Shown: one piece after another, positions 52,804 to 62,090 of the stretch
Position numbering within the stretch: the first letter of the stretch is position 1
Layout of the letters: each line of letters starts with the position of its first letter
Assembly: GCF_004514475.2 (NCBI RefSeq)
Contig: NZ_MYFO02000007.1
Span: 1 to 64,000, forward strand
DNA: 64,000 nt
Direction: 5' to 3'
Source: Paenibacillus athensensis
Lineage (GTDB): Bacteria > Bacillota > Bacilli > Paenibacillales > NBRC-103111
The notes under the pieces: generated by a model
What the model saw: only the letters and a program-made list of their open reading frames with translations
Database searches by the model: none
What the model was told of the DNA's origin: nothing
Program-made: the position numbers and the translations under genes

Positions 52804-55554
52804 CTACAGCCAGATCAGCTCCTTCGCCCTGCGGACAGCCGCCCGCCTGCTGTTGACTTCGAGCTTGTCATAAATATGCTTCGTATGCGTCCGCAGCGTG
52901 TTCAAGCTTATATGCAGTTCGCAGGCGATAGCCGGGCCGCTCAAATCGCTGCCCAGCAGCCTGAGCACCTCGCGCTCCCGCTCGCTGAGCAGCGGCGCAA
53001 ACTCCCCGCCGGCCTCCGGGCGGGCCGCCGCTTCCGGCCGGCACGCCGCCAGCAGACGGCGGACATAGGCTCGCGCGCCCCCTCGTTTCGCAGCCGCTTC
53101 CAGCAGCTCCGCCATTGCCCGCCCTTCGTCTGCAAAGAGACGAACGTAGCCCTCCGGCTCGGCCAGCTTCAGCGCATGCTCCATCGGGGGCAGCGCACCT
53201 GCGGCGTCGCCTTGCAAATAGCGGCCCACAGCCTGCAGCAGCCGCATTTCAATTACGCTGCCAGTCCTTCCTCCCGCTTCCGCCGCCCTAAGCAGCCGCT
53301 CCAGCAGCGTCAGCGCCGCGCTCAAAACAGACTGCTGTCGCTCGCTGCGGTATTGAGCCAGCAGTGCCCGAACCTGCGTAACATGCTCAAACTCCCGCAA
53401 GTAGCTCAGCTCGCCATCTGCAGCCAGTCCCCGTTCCCGCAGCTGCTCCAGCGCCTCCAGCCAGCGGTCCTGCCGGATTAGCAGCCGCAGCCGCAATCCC
53501 GCAACAGGCCGCACATCGGGGAAAAAATCGCCCACATACAGCCGCTCCGCCTCGCCCAGCAGCTCGGACGCCGCTGCCCAATCGCCTTCGGCTTCGCGGA
53601 TGCGGGCCGCTGCGACCCGCCATCGGTACGGGTGCTGCGGAAAGCCGGTCGGCTCGCCCTGCTCGCGGCTGCGCTCCAAATACGCCCTGGCAGCAGGCAG
53701 GTCGTTGCGCTCGCAGCAAATCCCGCTGAGTCCGACGAGCAGGTCCACCGTCCCCCGCAGGTCGGGGCGGCCCGCCTCGCCGGCCAGCCGCAGGCCGCGC
53801 TCATACAGGCGCTGCGCCTGATGAAGCCGCCCCTGGACGATGCGGATGTCCGCCAGCGCGAGCGTCCCGCCCACGGCGTCCGAGAGGTTGCCCGCGCGCT
53901 CCACGTCGGCCATGCCGCCGGCAAACGCCTCGTAGGCCGCCTCCAGCTCGCCGCTTGTCCAGCAGGCCAAGCCGAGCAGCGCCGAGGCGGCTCCGCGCAC
54001 GAGGCGGCAGTCCTCCGGCGCAGCCGCCAGCGCTTGGCGCGCGTAGCTCATCGCTGCCGCCGCATCGCCCCGCGCCTGCGCGTAAGCCGCCCGGTACCCG
54101 GCGATGGTGCTCGGGAGCAGGCGGAACTCCGTTTCATCCGCCACGACCCTCGCACTCGCCGGGTAATCCGGCTGCTCCGGCTCGCCGGACGCTGGCGACA
54201 GCCAGCGCTCGGCGTCCCGCAGCCGCTCCAGGGCGGCTTCGGCTTCGCCGCAGGCGAGCAGCGCCCAGGCGTATTGGGCGCTGAGCACGGGCCGGCAGGC
54301 AAACAACGCCTCGGGCAGCGCCTTCAGCCAGCCGAGCGCTTCGCGCTCCTGCCGCTCCCGGCGCAGCTGCGGCCAGGCGCGTTCGAGCAGCTCAGCAGCG
54401 CGCGGCATGTCCGCAGCGGCAAGCGCGTGCCGGATCGCTTCGGCGACGCCCCCTTGCTGCGCGTACCAGCCGCTGGCCCGGCGATGCAGCTCGGCCGTCC
54501 GCTCCGGCCCGGCAGATGACATGTGCGCGGCGAGCGCCTCGGCGAACAAATGATGATAGCGATACCAACTGCGCGTATCGTCCAGCGGAACGACAAAAAA
54601 ATTGCCGCGCTCCAGCTGCTCCAAAAGCGCGCCGCCGCCCTCCTGCCCAGTCACCGCATCGCAGAGCGAACCGTGCAGCCGTTCCAGAACAGACGTCTGC
54701 AGCAAAAAGCTGCGAATCGCCTCCGGCTGCTGCTGCAGCACCTCTTCGACCAAATAGTCGGCAATGTACCGATGATCTCCGGCAAACGCTTCGATCAGAC
54801 CGGCGCGCCCCTCCCGTCCTTGCAAAGAAAGCGCAGCCAGTTGGAGCCCGGCAATCCAGCCTTCCGTCCGGGCGGCCAAGGCGCTGACCTCGGCTTCGGC
54901 AAGCGCAGCGCTCATCGACTGCTCCAGAAAAGCAGCCGCCTCGGCATCCGTAAAACGCAGATCGGCCGCCAGCAGCTCCGTCAGCTCGCCCCGGGCGCGC
55001 AGCCGCCCCAGCGGCAGGCTCGGCAGCTCGCGGCTGGCCACGACCAGATGCAGCTCCGGTGGAAGATGCCTAAGCAGGAAAGAAAGCGCAGCGTCGATCT
55101 GCGGCTCGCTCACAGCCTGATAATCGTCGAGCACAAGCATACCGCTGCAGGCATGAGCCGCAAGGTCGTTCAGCAGCATCGTGAGCACCGCTTCGCTATC
55201 GGGCGGCTGCGGCGTATGAAGCGCCTGAGCGGCTCCGGCTCCGATCTGCGCGCCAAACGCCTGCAGCGCAGCTGCCAGCAGCGTCAGAAAGCGCGCTAAG
55301 TCCCGATCCGCGGGCTCCAGTGACAGCCAGGCGACCGGCCGGCCGCAGCAGGCGGCCCATTGGCTGATCAGCGTGGTTTTGCCGTAGCCGGCAGAAGCCT
55401 GGACCAGCGTCAGCTTGCGGTTCAAACCGGCATTCAGCCGGTCGATCAGCCGCGGCCGCCGGATCGCTTGCTCGCGGACAGGAGGAATAAACAGCTTGGC
55501 AGCCAGAACAGGCAGGCTCATGGGCAAAGCCCCCCGGTTCCACAGCCTTTGCAC
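52804..55554 (-). CDS. MalT-like LuxR family transcriptional activator
   Basis: A 916-residue STAND ATPase regulator. It begins with the family block AAKLFIPPVREQAIRRPRLI, Walker A ASAGYGKTTL, Walker B LVLDDYQAV and a winged region. A long TPR-like helical solenoid rich in Ala and Leu spans about residues 330-830, and the C-terminal LuxR HTH is LSEREREVLRLLGSDLSGPA..THTKHIYDKLEVNSRRAAV. Such proteins oligomerise on binding an inducer. Start: ATG at 55554 has GAGGA upstream, while the in-frame ATG at 55521 begins where most relatives begin; either is possible. Targets unknown; the giant surface protein gene is upstream on the same strand. Confidence 0.9.
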   Translation of the reverse strand: MQRLWNRGALPMSLPVLAAKLFIPPVREQAIRRPRLIDRLNAGLNRKLTLVQASAGYGKTTLISQWAACCGRPVAWLSLEPADRDLARFLTLLAAALQAFGAQIGAGAAQALHTPQPPDSEAVLTMLLNDLAAHACSGMLVLDDYQAVSEPQIDAALSFLLRHLPPELHLVVASRELPSLPLGRLRARGELTELLAADLRFTDAEAAAFLEQSMSAALAEAEVSALAARTEGWIAGLQLAALSLQGREGRAGLIEAFAGDHRYIADYLVEEVLQQQPEAIRSFLLQTSVLERLHGSLCDAVTGQEGGGALLEQLERGNFFVVPLDDTRSWYRYHHLFAEALAAHMSSAGPERTAELHRRASGWYAQQGGVAEAIRHALAAADMPRAAELLERAWPQLRRERQEREALGWLKALPEALFACRPVLSAQYAWALLACGEAEAALERLRDAERWLSPASGEPEQPDYPASARVVADETEFRLLPSTIAGYRAAYAQARGDAAAAMSYARQALAAAPEDCRLVRGAASALLGLACWTSGELEAAYEAFAGGMADVERAGNLSDAVGGTLALADIRIVQGRLHQAQRLYERGLRLAGEAGRPDLRGTVDLLVGLSGICCERNDLPAARAYLERSREQGEPTGFPQHPYRWRVAAARIREAEGDWAAASELLGEAERLYVGDFFPDVRPVAGLRLRLLIRQDRWLEALEQLRERGLAADGELSYLREFEHVTQVRALLAQYRSERQQSVLSAALTLLERLLRAAEAGGRTGSVIEMRLLQAVGRYLQGDAAGALPPMEHALKLAEPEGYVRLFADEGRAMAELLEAAAKRGGARAYVRRLLAACRPEAAARPEAGGEFAPLLSEREREVLRLLGSDLSGPAIACELHISLNTLRTHTKHIYDKLEVNSRRAAVRRAKELIWL

Positions 55555-55829
55555 ATCGTTTGCATCCTCAGCACGCCCCTTTCATTATTGTCTATAAAGC
55601 CGTCGCTGCCGTTACCCAAACTATAAAACGTTTGCTGCCGCTGCGTAAAGGTGAATCTGGCCGCGTCTCCGAAAAAGAGCCCCCCCTCCCGCCGACACAT
55701 CAAAAAAGCGGCGCAGGGATTTTCTCCCCACGCCGCTTTCCTTTTGCTATCGCACAATCCGCCCACTTGCAGACCGCTCAAGCCGATCGTGTCTGCAACT
55801 GCATCTGCGCCCGAATCGTGCTGCTTAAC
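55555..55829. other. Intergenic region between the LuxR-type gene and the giant surface protein gene
   Basis: About 275 bp containing the terminator at 55705-55739 and presumably the promoter of the LuxR-type gene. No further gene. Confidence 0.4.
55705..55739 (-). terminator. Terminator of the giant surface protein gene
   Basis: AAAGCGGCG...CGCCGCTTT, 9-bp perfect stem, followed on the minus strand by TTTGATG; about 90 bp beyond the stop at 55830. Confidence 0.75.
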
Positions 55830-58800
55830 TTACTCCACCTGATCGTCCAGCGCTTGTGTGAAGCGCTCGGCGCCATTCTCATCGCGCGTCGCCTGATGGC
55901 TGCGCGTCGCTTCTTCCACTTGCCCGAAAGCCCAGTTCGTCGCATCCACATCCGGGAACGACGGCTGCACATTCGTCAGCGGCCCTCTGAACAGCAGGCT
56001 GTTGATCATCGTGACGGCCTCCAGTCGCGTAATCGCGCTGCCAGGCTTGAAGGAACCGTCCTCGTAGCCGGACACCAGTCCGCTGCGATACAGCGCTTCA
56101 ATGGCTGCCGTCGACCAGCGTCCTTGCGCGTCGTAGAAATGCGGCTTAATCGGCGTCGACACGTCCAGCTTGAGGAAGCGCGTCATCACCACGGCCAGCT
56201 CCTCGCGCGTTACCGGCGTATCCGGCCGGAACGTACCGTCGTTGAAGCCGTCGAACAGGCCGCTGTCTGTGGCAATGCGAATGTAGCCGCTCGCCCAGTG
56301 CGTCTGTGGCACATCGCTGAATTGGGCCTTCAGCGTCGTTGCGCCGCCGGTTTGCAGCCGGGCGACGATAGCCGCCAGCTCGGCGCGCGTCAGATTGTTC
56401 ATCGGATGGAACAAGGCATCGGGATATCCCAAAATATATCGCGTATGGCTCAGCTCGCCGAAGCGGTTGGAGAACAGCATCATCTTCGCAGAAGCTTGCG
56501 CCAATGCCGCGTCCAGCAGTCCCTGATCGTCAGCCGATTGGCCTGTAGCCGCCAATGTTGCCGGTACCTCCGCCTGATCAATCGCCGGATAGCGCAGCGT
56601 GACTTTGAACTCGCCGCCCTTCATCACGGCCAGATCGCCTGCCTGCCATGTAATCGTATTGCCTTCAACCTGACCGCCGTCGGCATCGACAACAACAGCG
56701 CCTGCCGGTATCGTCAGCTTCACCGTTGCGCCGGTTGCACCAGCCGTGCCGTTGTTCAGGTAAGCCACCTTCACGATGCCGGTAGTGCTCTCTGCCTGCT
56801 TGCTGCGTTCAATGCTGACGTTTACGGTGACATTCGGCTTCCCGTCAACAGGCGCTGCCGGAACAATCGGATCGATTGGACCGATCGGACCGCCGCCGCC
56901 CCCGCCGCTTTTTTTCATCACCACATCATGCCGTACAATTGCAAATTCCACCGGAATTACAGGGCTCGTATACGTATCGTAGCCCGGTGCGCTGACCTTC
57001 AGATAATAGTCCGTCGTCGGATACACCATGTAGGCGTATTTACCGCCGTCACGGCTCGTCTGCGGGTTCGCGTTGTCGTTCGGGGCAAAGCCCGGAATCA
57101 GCGGCAGCACAACCTCGGTGTTCGGCACAACCCCGTTGCCGATATTGCGGGCTGTATTCGCGTAATACAGCTTCACGAAAGCACCGTCAATCGCTGTATG
57201 CGTATTAAAATCGGTAATGTCGCCATAAGGGTCGATCAGCTCATCCAGAATATTCATTTCACCGTTGGCGGCTACTTTGATTTTGGGCAGCGAGCCGGCA
57301 TTATCGAGCGAATTGACGATAATTTCTTTATCCGGCCCGTGATTGGCTGCATCCGGGATCGTGTACACAATCGCCAGCTCATACTCCTGATTCAGTCCCA
57401 GTCCCGGGATATTGAATACGCCGTCCGCACTGAGCGGGAAGGAGGTTTGACCGCCTACCGTTACAAAGTTTTTCGTAACCGGATCGCGCAGCTTGATGCG
57501 CACTTGCGCTGCAAATTGCTGGTCGTCGGGGCTGTTTTCGTCCATCAGCTTCTTGTCGCCGCCCGGCAATTGCGTGATCAGAACGCCTGTCGCCGTTTTC
57601 GTCGAGTCAAAGACCTCTCCGCCCGTTCCGGTTACCGCGCCGACATCCGCTGTCTGCTTGAAGGCGATTTCCTTCGTCTGATTGCCGACGGTCACCGTCT
57701 TGATGACCTCGACATCGTATTGCACGTCGCCGCGCGGCACGGCCAAGCTGTATGCGCCGTTCACATCGGTTACGGCTTCCGCTGCAAAATCGATAATCCC
57801 GTCATTGTCAAAATCCTTCGTTACCTTGACCTTCGTGCCCGGTAACACCGTGCGCACTCCGTTTGTCGTCGAAGCGACGATGCCCGATACGGAAGCCGGC
57901 TCGAAGGTGACGATGATTTGCTCTTGCGCGTAGATCGCTCTGGCGTTATCTTCAGCGGTTGCCGTTACCGGAATTTGCTGGGATAAAATCCCCTCGATTT
58001 TGGCCGACTTGTATTGAATGGTCGCTTTGCCGTTCGCGTCGGTCGTCGCCACCGCAGAACCCACAAAGGTGCCCAGCGGCGCTGTAAAGGTGATCGGCAC
58101 GCCAGCCAGCGGATGACCGTCCATATCGGTCAGAATCGCCGTCAGCATCGAGGTCGTCACACCGTCCCCGACCAGCGAGCTCGGGTTCGCCGACAAGGTC
58201 AGAATATAACGCACCAGCTCAAAATCCTGATGGATGACCGTGTTGGCCGCATCTCCCGGCAGGGCGTCCAGCGCTCGGGAACGGCTGGCGTAGGTGTCTT
58301 TTTTCACCACAAGCAAGTATTGCTCGGTACGCACATGCGGGAAGCTGTAATGACCGCCCGCGTCCGTAATCACCGGACCTCCGACTACCTGCTTGCCAGT
58401 CGGGTCGTACAGCGTGACTTGTGCCCCGGCAACCGGCTGTTGGGTATCGCGGTCGGCGATCACGCCGTCCAGATCGATATATTTGACCACCGTGTAACGG
58501 TTGTTGAGCAGCTTGCCGGCCGGCTCCGCCGACAGTGGGCCGTTGGCGTCCGAAGCGACGAACGTCGCGGCATGACTGCCTTCGGCTACTTGGGCCGGCA
58601 GGCGGTAGACGACGTTTTCCCATTTTTTGTAGCCGTCTGTCAAATAGGTGCCCGGGTTCACCAGCGTCAAGCCGATTTCGTCATTGGTCGAATCCGCGTC
58701 GGGGCCGTCAAAGTCCATCACGGCTTTAACTTCCGTCGCGGAAATCGACGTTAACGCCGAAAGCTTCAGCGGTTTGTCGGGAGCAACGACCCATTCCGGC

Positions 58801-61800
58801 GTTGTGACGCTGACGTCCCGGCTGCCTGCCCAGCCTTCCAGCAGATTCACCGTCAAGGTAACGGCGACCGGCGGCGAATCGACGCTGCCGTCATTCACTT
58901 TAAACGTAAAGCTGTCGCTGCCGCCGAAATCCAGATCCGGCGTATACGTATAGGTACCGTTGGGGTTCAGAACCAATGTCCCGTGAGACGGCTGGGTAAC
59001 GGCGGTGAAGGTTAACGAATCGCCGTCCGCGTCCTGGCCCGTCAAGGTCCCCTGTTTAGGCGTATTGGCCTCCAGCGACACCGCAGCCGGGTCCGCGGCC
59101 GGCGGATCGTTCACCGGCGTCACCGTCAGCGTCACCGTGCCTGCGGCGGAATCGAGACTGCCGTCATTAGCCTTGAACGTGAAGCTGTCCGGGCCGTTGT
59201 AGTTCGCATTCGGCGTGTACGTATAAGTGCCGTCGGCGTTCATCGTTACCGTGCCGTGCAATGGCTGCGTTACCACCGAATAAGTCAGCGCGCTGCCTTC
59301 CACGTCACTGCCGCTCACCGAAGCGTCCAGCGGGGTGTCCTCAGCCGTCGTTTGGCTGGAGTCGTTCACCGTCGGTGCGTCGTTATCCGCTGTGACAGTC
59401 AAGCTGACCGTGGACGTGTTGGAATCGACTGTGCCGTCATTCACCTTGAACGTAAAGCTGTCCGGGCCGTTGTAGTTGGCATCCGGCGTGTACGTGTAAG
59501 TACCGTCGGCGTTCAACGTCACTGTACCGTGCTGCGGCTGCGTCACCACGGTGTACGTCAGCGTATCGTTATCGACATCGCCGGCCGTTACCGATCCGTT
59601 CACCGGCGTGTCCTCGGCCGTCGTCTCCGAGCTGTCGCCCGTTGTCGGCGAATCATTCACCGGCGTCACCGTCAGCGTCACCGTGCCTGCGGCGGAATCG
59701 AGACTGCCGTCATTAGCCTTGAACGTGAAGCTGTCCGGACCGTTGTAGTTCGCATTCGGCGTGTACGTATAAGTGCCGTCGGCGTTCATCGTTACCGTGC
59801 CATGCAATGGCTGCGTTACCACCGCATAAGTCAGCGCGCTGCCTTCCACGTCACTGCCGCTGACGGAAGCGTCGAGCGGGGTGTCCTCAGCCGTTGTTTT
59901 GCTGGAATCGTTCACCGTCGGCGCGTCGTTGACGGCTGTGACGGTCAGGCTGACCGTGGACGTGTTGGAATCGACTGTGCCGTCATTCACCTTGAACGTA
60001 AAGCTGTCCGGACCGTTGTAGTTGGCATCCGGCGTGTACGTAAAGGAGGCTCCGGAGCCAAATACGACCGCGCCGTGCTGCGGTTGCATCACCACCGTAT
60101 ACGTCAACGTGTCTCCGTCGCTGTCGTTCGCAGTGGCCGTACCGTTCACCGGCGTATCTTCAGCCGTCGTTTCGCTGCTGTCTGCCGTCGTCGGCGCATG
60201 ATTGACATGAGTAACGGTGATGCTCACCGTCGCTGGCGACGATGTGGCATTGCCGTCGCTTGCGGTAAACGTGAAGCTGTCGCTGCCGTAGTAGCCGGCT
60301 GCCGGCGTGTACGTATATGTACCGTCCGTGTTAAGCGTCAGCGTGCCGTGCGTCGGCAAGGTTCCAGCCATATATGTCAGCGTGTCTCCGTCCGCGTCCG
60401 TGCCGCTTACCGAGTCGCTAAGCGCCGTATTCTCAGGCGTAGACTTGCTGGAGCCGTTTGCCGTCGGCGGATCATTCACCGACAGCACAGTGATGTTGAT
60501 CGTCGCCGCAGACGAAGTCAGCAAGCCGTCGCTTACCTTGAAGGTGAAGCTGTCGCTGCCGTGATAATCCGCATCAGGCGTGTAGGTGTACGCGCCTGTC
60601 GTCATATCGGTGATGACCGCTGTACCGTGCGCGGGCATCGTATCGATAGCATAGGTGATGTTGTCCCCGTTGCCGTCGCTGCCGGTCAAAGTGCCGTTCA
60701 CCGGCGTGTCTTCATCCGTCGACTTGCTTCCTCCGGTCGCTGTTGGCGCCAGATTGGATTTCAGCGTCGTGTCTGTTGCGGTCGGGGCCGGATTGCCCTG
60801 ACTGTTCACTACATCGGCTTTTACCGTAATGGTTCCATAGTTAAAGGCGGTGAGGTTCGCATCCACCGTATACGAGCCGTCTCCCGCCACCACAGCGGAA
60901 TATGAGCCAGTATGCCCGGCTCCGTCCGAGACTTCCAGCAATACGGTTTGCCCCGTGCCCGCATTGGTCGTGCCGCCGATCGGCGTCGCTGCTATTTCCG
61001 AGCTGCTCTCCACTTTACCGTCTCCGCCGTCGTTAATGGCCACGGTCAGTGTCGGCGCATTGGCATTGCTAACCGTTTGCGGATTGGTAAAATGATCGGT
61101 GACGGCAATCGCGCCAAAATTAATGGAAAATTGCCGGCCTGACAAAACGCCCTTATTGCCGACTACCACATTCATCACGCTGATCGGCGCTGTGTAGTTA
61201 GCGATAAATGAAGCGGAATCTTCAAAGGTAATACCGTTCAGCGAGGAGCTGATGCCTTCAAATTGCGTGCGTCCGTTGGAGCCTGCGCCAATCGTCAAGC
61301 CCGTAGGATTATTCGTCGTATAGCTGGCGAAGCCCGACAGCTCTACAAACTCTTTTTTCGTCGAGCTGCTGCCGTCAATATCGATAACGGTGACAAAAAA
61401 GTTTTTCAGTGCTACCGGGTCCCCGGTGCTTTGATTAAAAAACTCCACCTTCAGCGTCGCCGAGCCCGTCCCGCTGGCGGTCGTGACCACCGGATTCAGA
61501 CGGGAGGGAAACGTCGCTTCATCGTCCATTTTGTCCAGCGTCGCGCCGTTGCTTTCGGTAATGGTAATCTTGGCCGATACCGTGACCGAACCAACGGTAA
61601 TCACGTTGGAGTAGCTGTATACTGCGTTCAGCGCTCCGGCCGTACCCGAAATCAGCGTGCCGCCCGACAAGCTCATCGCATTGCTGTTAATATCGATCAC
61701 GTTGACCGATGCTGCTTGCGATATCCCCGGAGGCAGCGCCAAAGACGCCAGTACGGTCAGCAACAACAGGCTGGGCAGCGCCCTTTTCCTCCATAACGAG

Positions 61801-61820
61801 GACATATACCGAAAAAACAT
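55830..61820 (-). CDS. Giant SLH-anchored surface protein with cadherin-like repeats
   Basis: A protein of about 1996 residues. Signal peptide (ALPSLLLLTVLASLALPPGI to QAA) is followed by about 350 residues with DUF-like beta domains. Seven tandem repeats of about 91 residues come next, each ending YTYTPDANYNGPDSFTFKVN then TVSLTVTAVNDAP, as in Cadherin-like/VCBS-type domains. Further on are a carboxypeptidase-regulatory-like region (VAGAQVTLYDPTGK), a Big-1-like domain (LVGDGVTTSMLTAILTDMDG), another such region, a DUF11-like segment, and three C-terminal SLH domains (LTRAELAAIVARL, VTREELAVVMTRF, ITRLEAVTMINSL) that bind wall polymers. Start ATG at 61820 has AAGGGG upstream. Probably adhesive; ligand unknown. 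Confidence 0.9.
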   Translation of the reverse strand: MFFRYMSSLWRKRALPSLLLLTVLASLALPPGISQAASVNVIDINSNAMSLSGGTLISGTAGALNAVYSYSNVITVGSVTVSAKITITESNGATLDKMDDEATFPSRLNPVVTTASGTGSATLKVEFFNQSTGDPVALKNFFVTVIDIDGSSSTKKEFVELSGFASYTTNNPTGLTIGAGSNGRTQFEGISSSLNGITFEDSASFIANYTAPISVMNVVVGNKGVLSGRQFSINFGAIAVTDHFTNPQTVSNANAPTLTVAINDGGDGKVESSSEIAATPIGGTTNAGTGQTVLLEVSDGAGHTGSYSAVVAGDGSYTVDANLTAFNYGTITVKADVVNSQGNPAPTATDTTLKSNLAPTATGGSKSTDEDTPVNGTLTGSDGNGDNITYAIDTMPAHGTAVITDMTTGAYTYTPDADYHGSDSFTFKVSDGLLTSSAATINITVLSVNDPPTANGSSKSTPENTALSDSVSGTDADGDTLTYMAGTLPTHGTLTLNTDGTYTYTPAAGYYGSDSFTFTASDGNATSSPATVSITVTHVNHAPTTADSSETTAEDTPVNGTATANDSDGDTLTYTVVMQPQHGAVVFGSGASFTYTPDANYNGPDSFTFKVNDGTVDSNTSTVSLTVTAVNDAPTVNDSSKTTAEDTPLDASVSGSDVEGSALTYAVVTQPLHGTVTMNADGTYTYTPNANYNGPDSFTFKANDGSLDSAAGTVTLTVTPVNDSPTTGDSSETTAEDTPVNGSVTAGDVDNDTLTYTVVTQPQHGTVTLNADGTYTYTPDANYNGPDSFTFKVNDGTVDSNTSTVSLTVTADNDAPTVNDSSQTTAEDTPLDASVSGSDVEGSALTYSVVTQPLHGTVTMNADGTYTYTPNANYNGPDSFTFKANDGSLDSAAGTVTLTVTPVNDPPAADPAAVSLEANTPKQGTLTGQDADGDSLTFTAVTQPSHGTLVLNPNGTYTYTPDLDFGGSDSFTFKVNDGSVDSPPVAVTLTVNLLEGWAGSRDVSVTTPEWVVAPDKPLKLSALTSISATEVKAVMDFDGPDADSTNDEIGLTLVNPGTYLTDGYKKWENVVYRLPAQVAEGSHAATFVASDANGPLSAEPAGKLLNNRYTVVKYIDLDGVIADRDTQQPVAGAQVTLYDPTGKQVVGGPVITDAGGHYSFPHVRTEQYLLVVKKDTYASRSRALDALPGDAANTVIHQDFELVRYILTLSANPSSLVGDGVTTSMLTAILTDMDGHPLAGVPITFTAPLGTFVGSAVATTDANGKATIQYKSAKIEGILSQQIPVTATAEDNARAIYAQEQIIVTFEPASVSGIVASTTNGVRTVLPGTKVKVTKDFDNDGIIDFAAEAVTDVNGAYSLAVPRGDVQYDVEVIKTVTVGNQTKEIAFKQTADVGAVTGTGGEVFDSTKTATGVLITQLPGGDKKLMDENSPDDQQFAAQVRIKLRDPVTKNFVTVGGQTSFPLSADGVFNIPGLGLNQEYELAIVYTIPDAANHGPDKEIIVNSLDNAGSLPKIKVAANGEMNILDELIDPYGDITDFNTHTAIDGAFVKLYYANTARNIGNGVVPNTEVVLPLIPGFAPNDNANPQTSRDGGKYAYMVYPTTDYYLKVSAPGYDTYTSPVIPVEFAIVRHDVVMKKSGGGGGGPIGPIDPIVPAAPVDGKPNVTVNVSIERSKQAESTTGIVKVAYLNNGTAGATGATVKLTIPAGAVVVDADGGQVEGNTITWQAGDLAVMKGGEFKVTLRYPAIDQAEVPATLAATGQSADDQGLLDAALAQASAKMMLFSNRFGELSHTRYILGYPDALFHPMNNLTRAELAAIVARLQTGGATTLKAQFSDVPQTHWASGYIRIATDSGLFDGFNDGTFRPDTPVTREELAVVMTRFLKLDVSTPIKPHFYDAQGRWSTAAIEALYRSGLVSGYEDGSFKPGSAITRLEAVTMINSLLFRGPLTNVQPSFPDVDATNWAFGQVEEATRSHQATRDENGAERFTQALDDQVE
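58845..60745 (-). repeat. Seven tandem repeats in the giant surface protein gene
   Basis: Seven units of about 273 bp (91 codons). Units 4 and 6, and 3 and 5, are the most alike. Stretches such as the one starting TCACCGGCGTCACCGTCAGC occur at 59111 and again at 59657, exactly 546 bp apart, so a two-unit block was duplicated recently. Confidence 0.9.
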
Positions 61821-62019
61821 GGAAACCCCTTCTTTCTCGACTGGAAATAGGTGCAAACCGATTTGGAACTAATACCGCTGACTTCATCATGTGGACAAAA
61901 AAAAAATAAGTACACCTAAAGACACCTGCTTTAATAGTATTAAATACCTAATATTATTGCAACGTTTTTGTCAACTTCAAGACTAGAGAATTATTTGGAA
62001 ATGGAGTTAGACCTATACA

Positions 62020-62071
62020 AAAAAAGCTCCCTTCAAGCTCAGGCTGATACCACCTGCACCTTGAAAGGAGC
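62020..62071 (-). terminator. Terminator of the carbohydrate-binding protein gene
   Basis: GCTCCCTTCAAG / CTTGAAAGGAGC (62026-62037 and 62060-62071) with one mismatch; on the minus strand it is followed by TTTTTTTG. It lies about 20 bp past the stop codon. Confidence 0.85.
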
Positions 62072-62090
62072 CCTTTTATACCTTATCGGC

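Noticed and set aside
55560-60905. ORFs of 761 and 549 codons on the plus strand
   Set aside because: Antisense to the giant SLH protein gene; they have periodicity because of the repeats on the other strand but no recognisable domain or ribosome-binding site.
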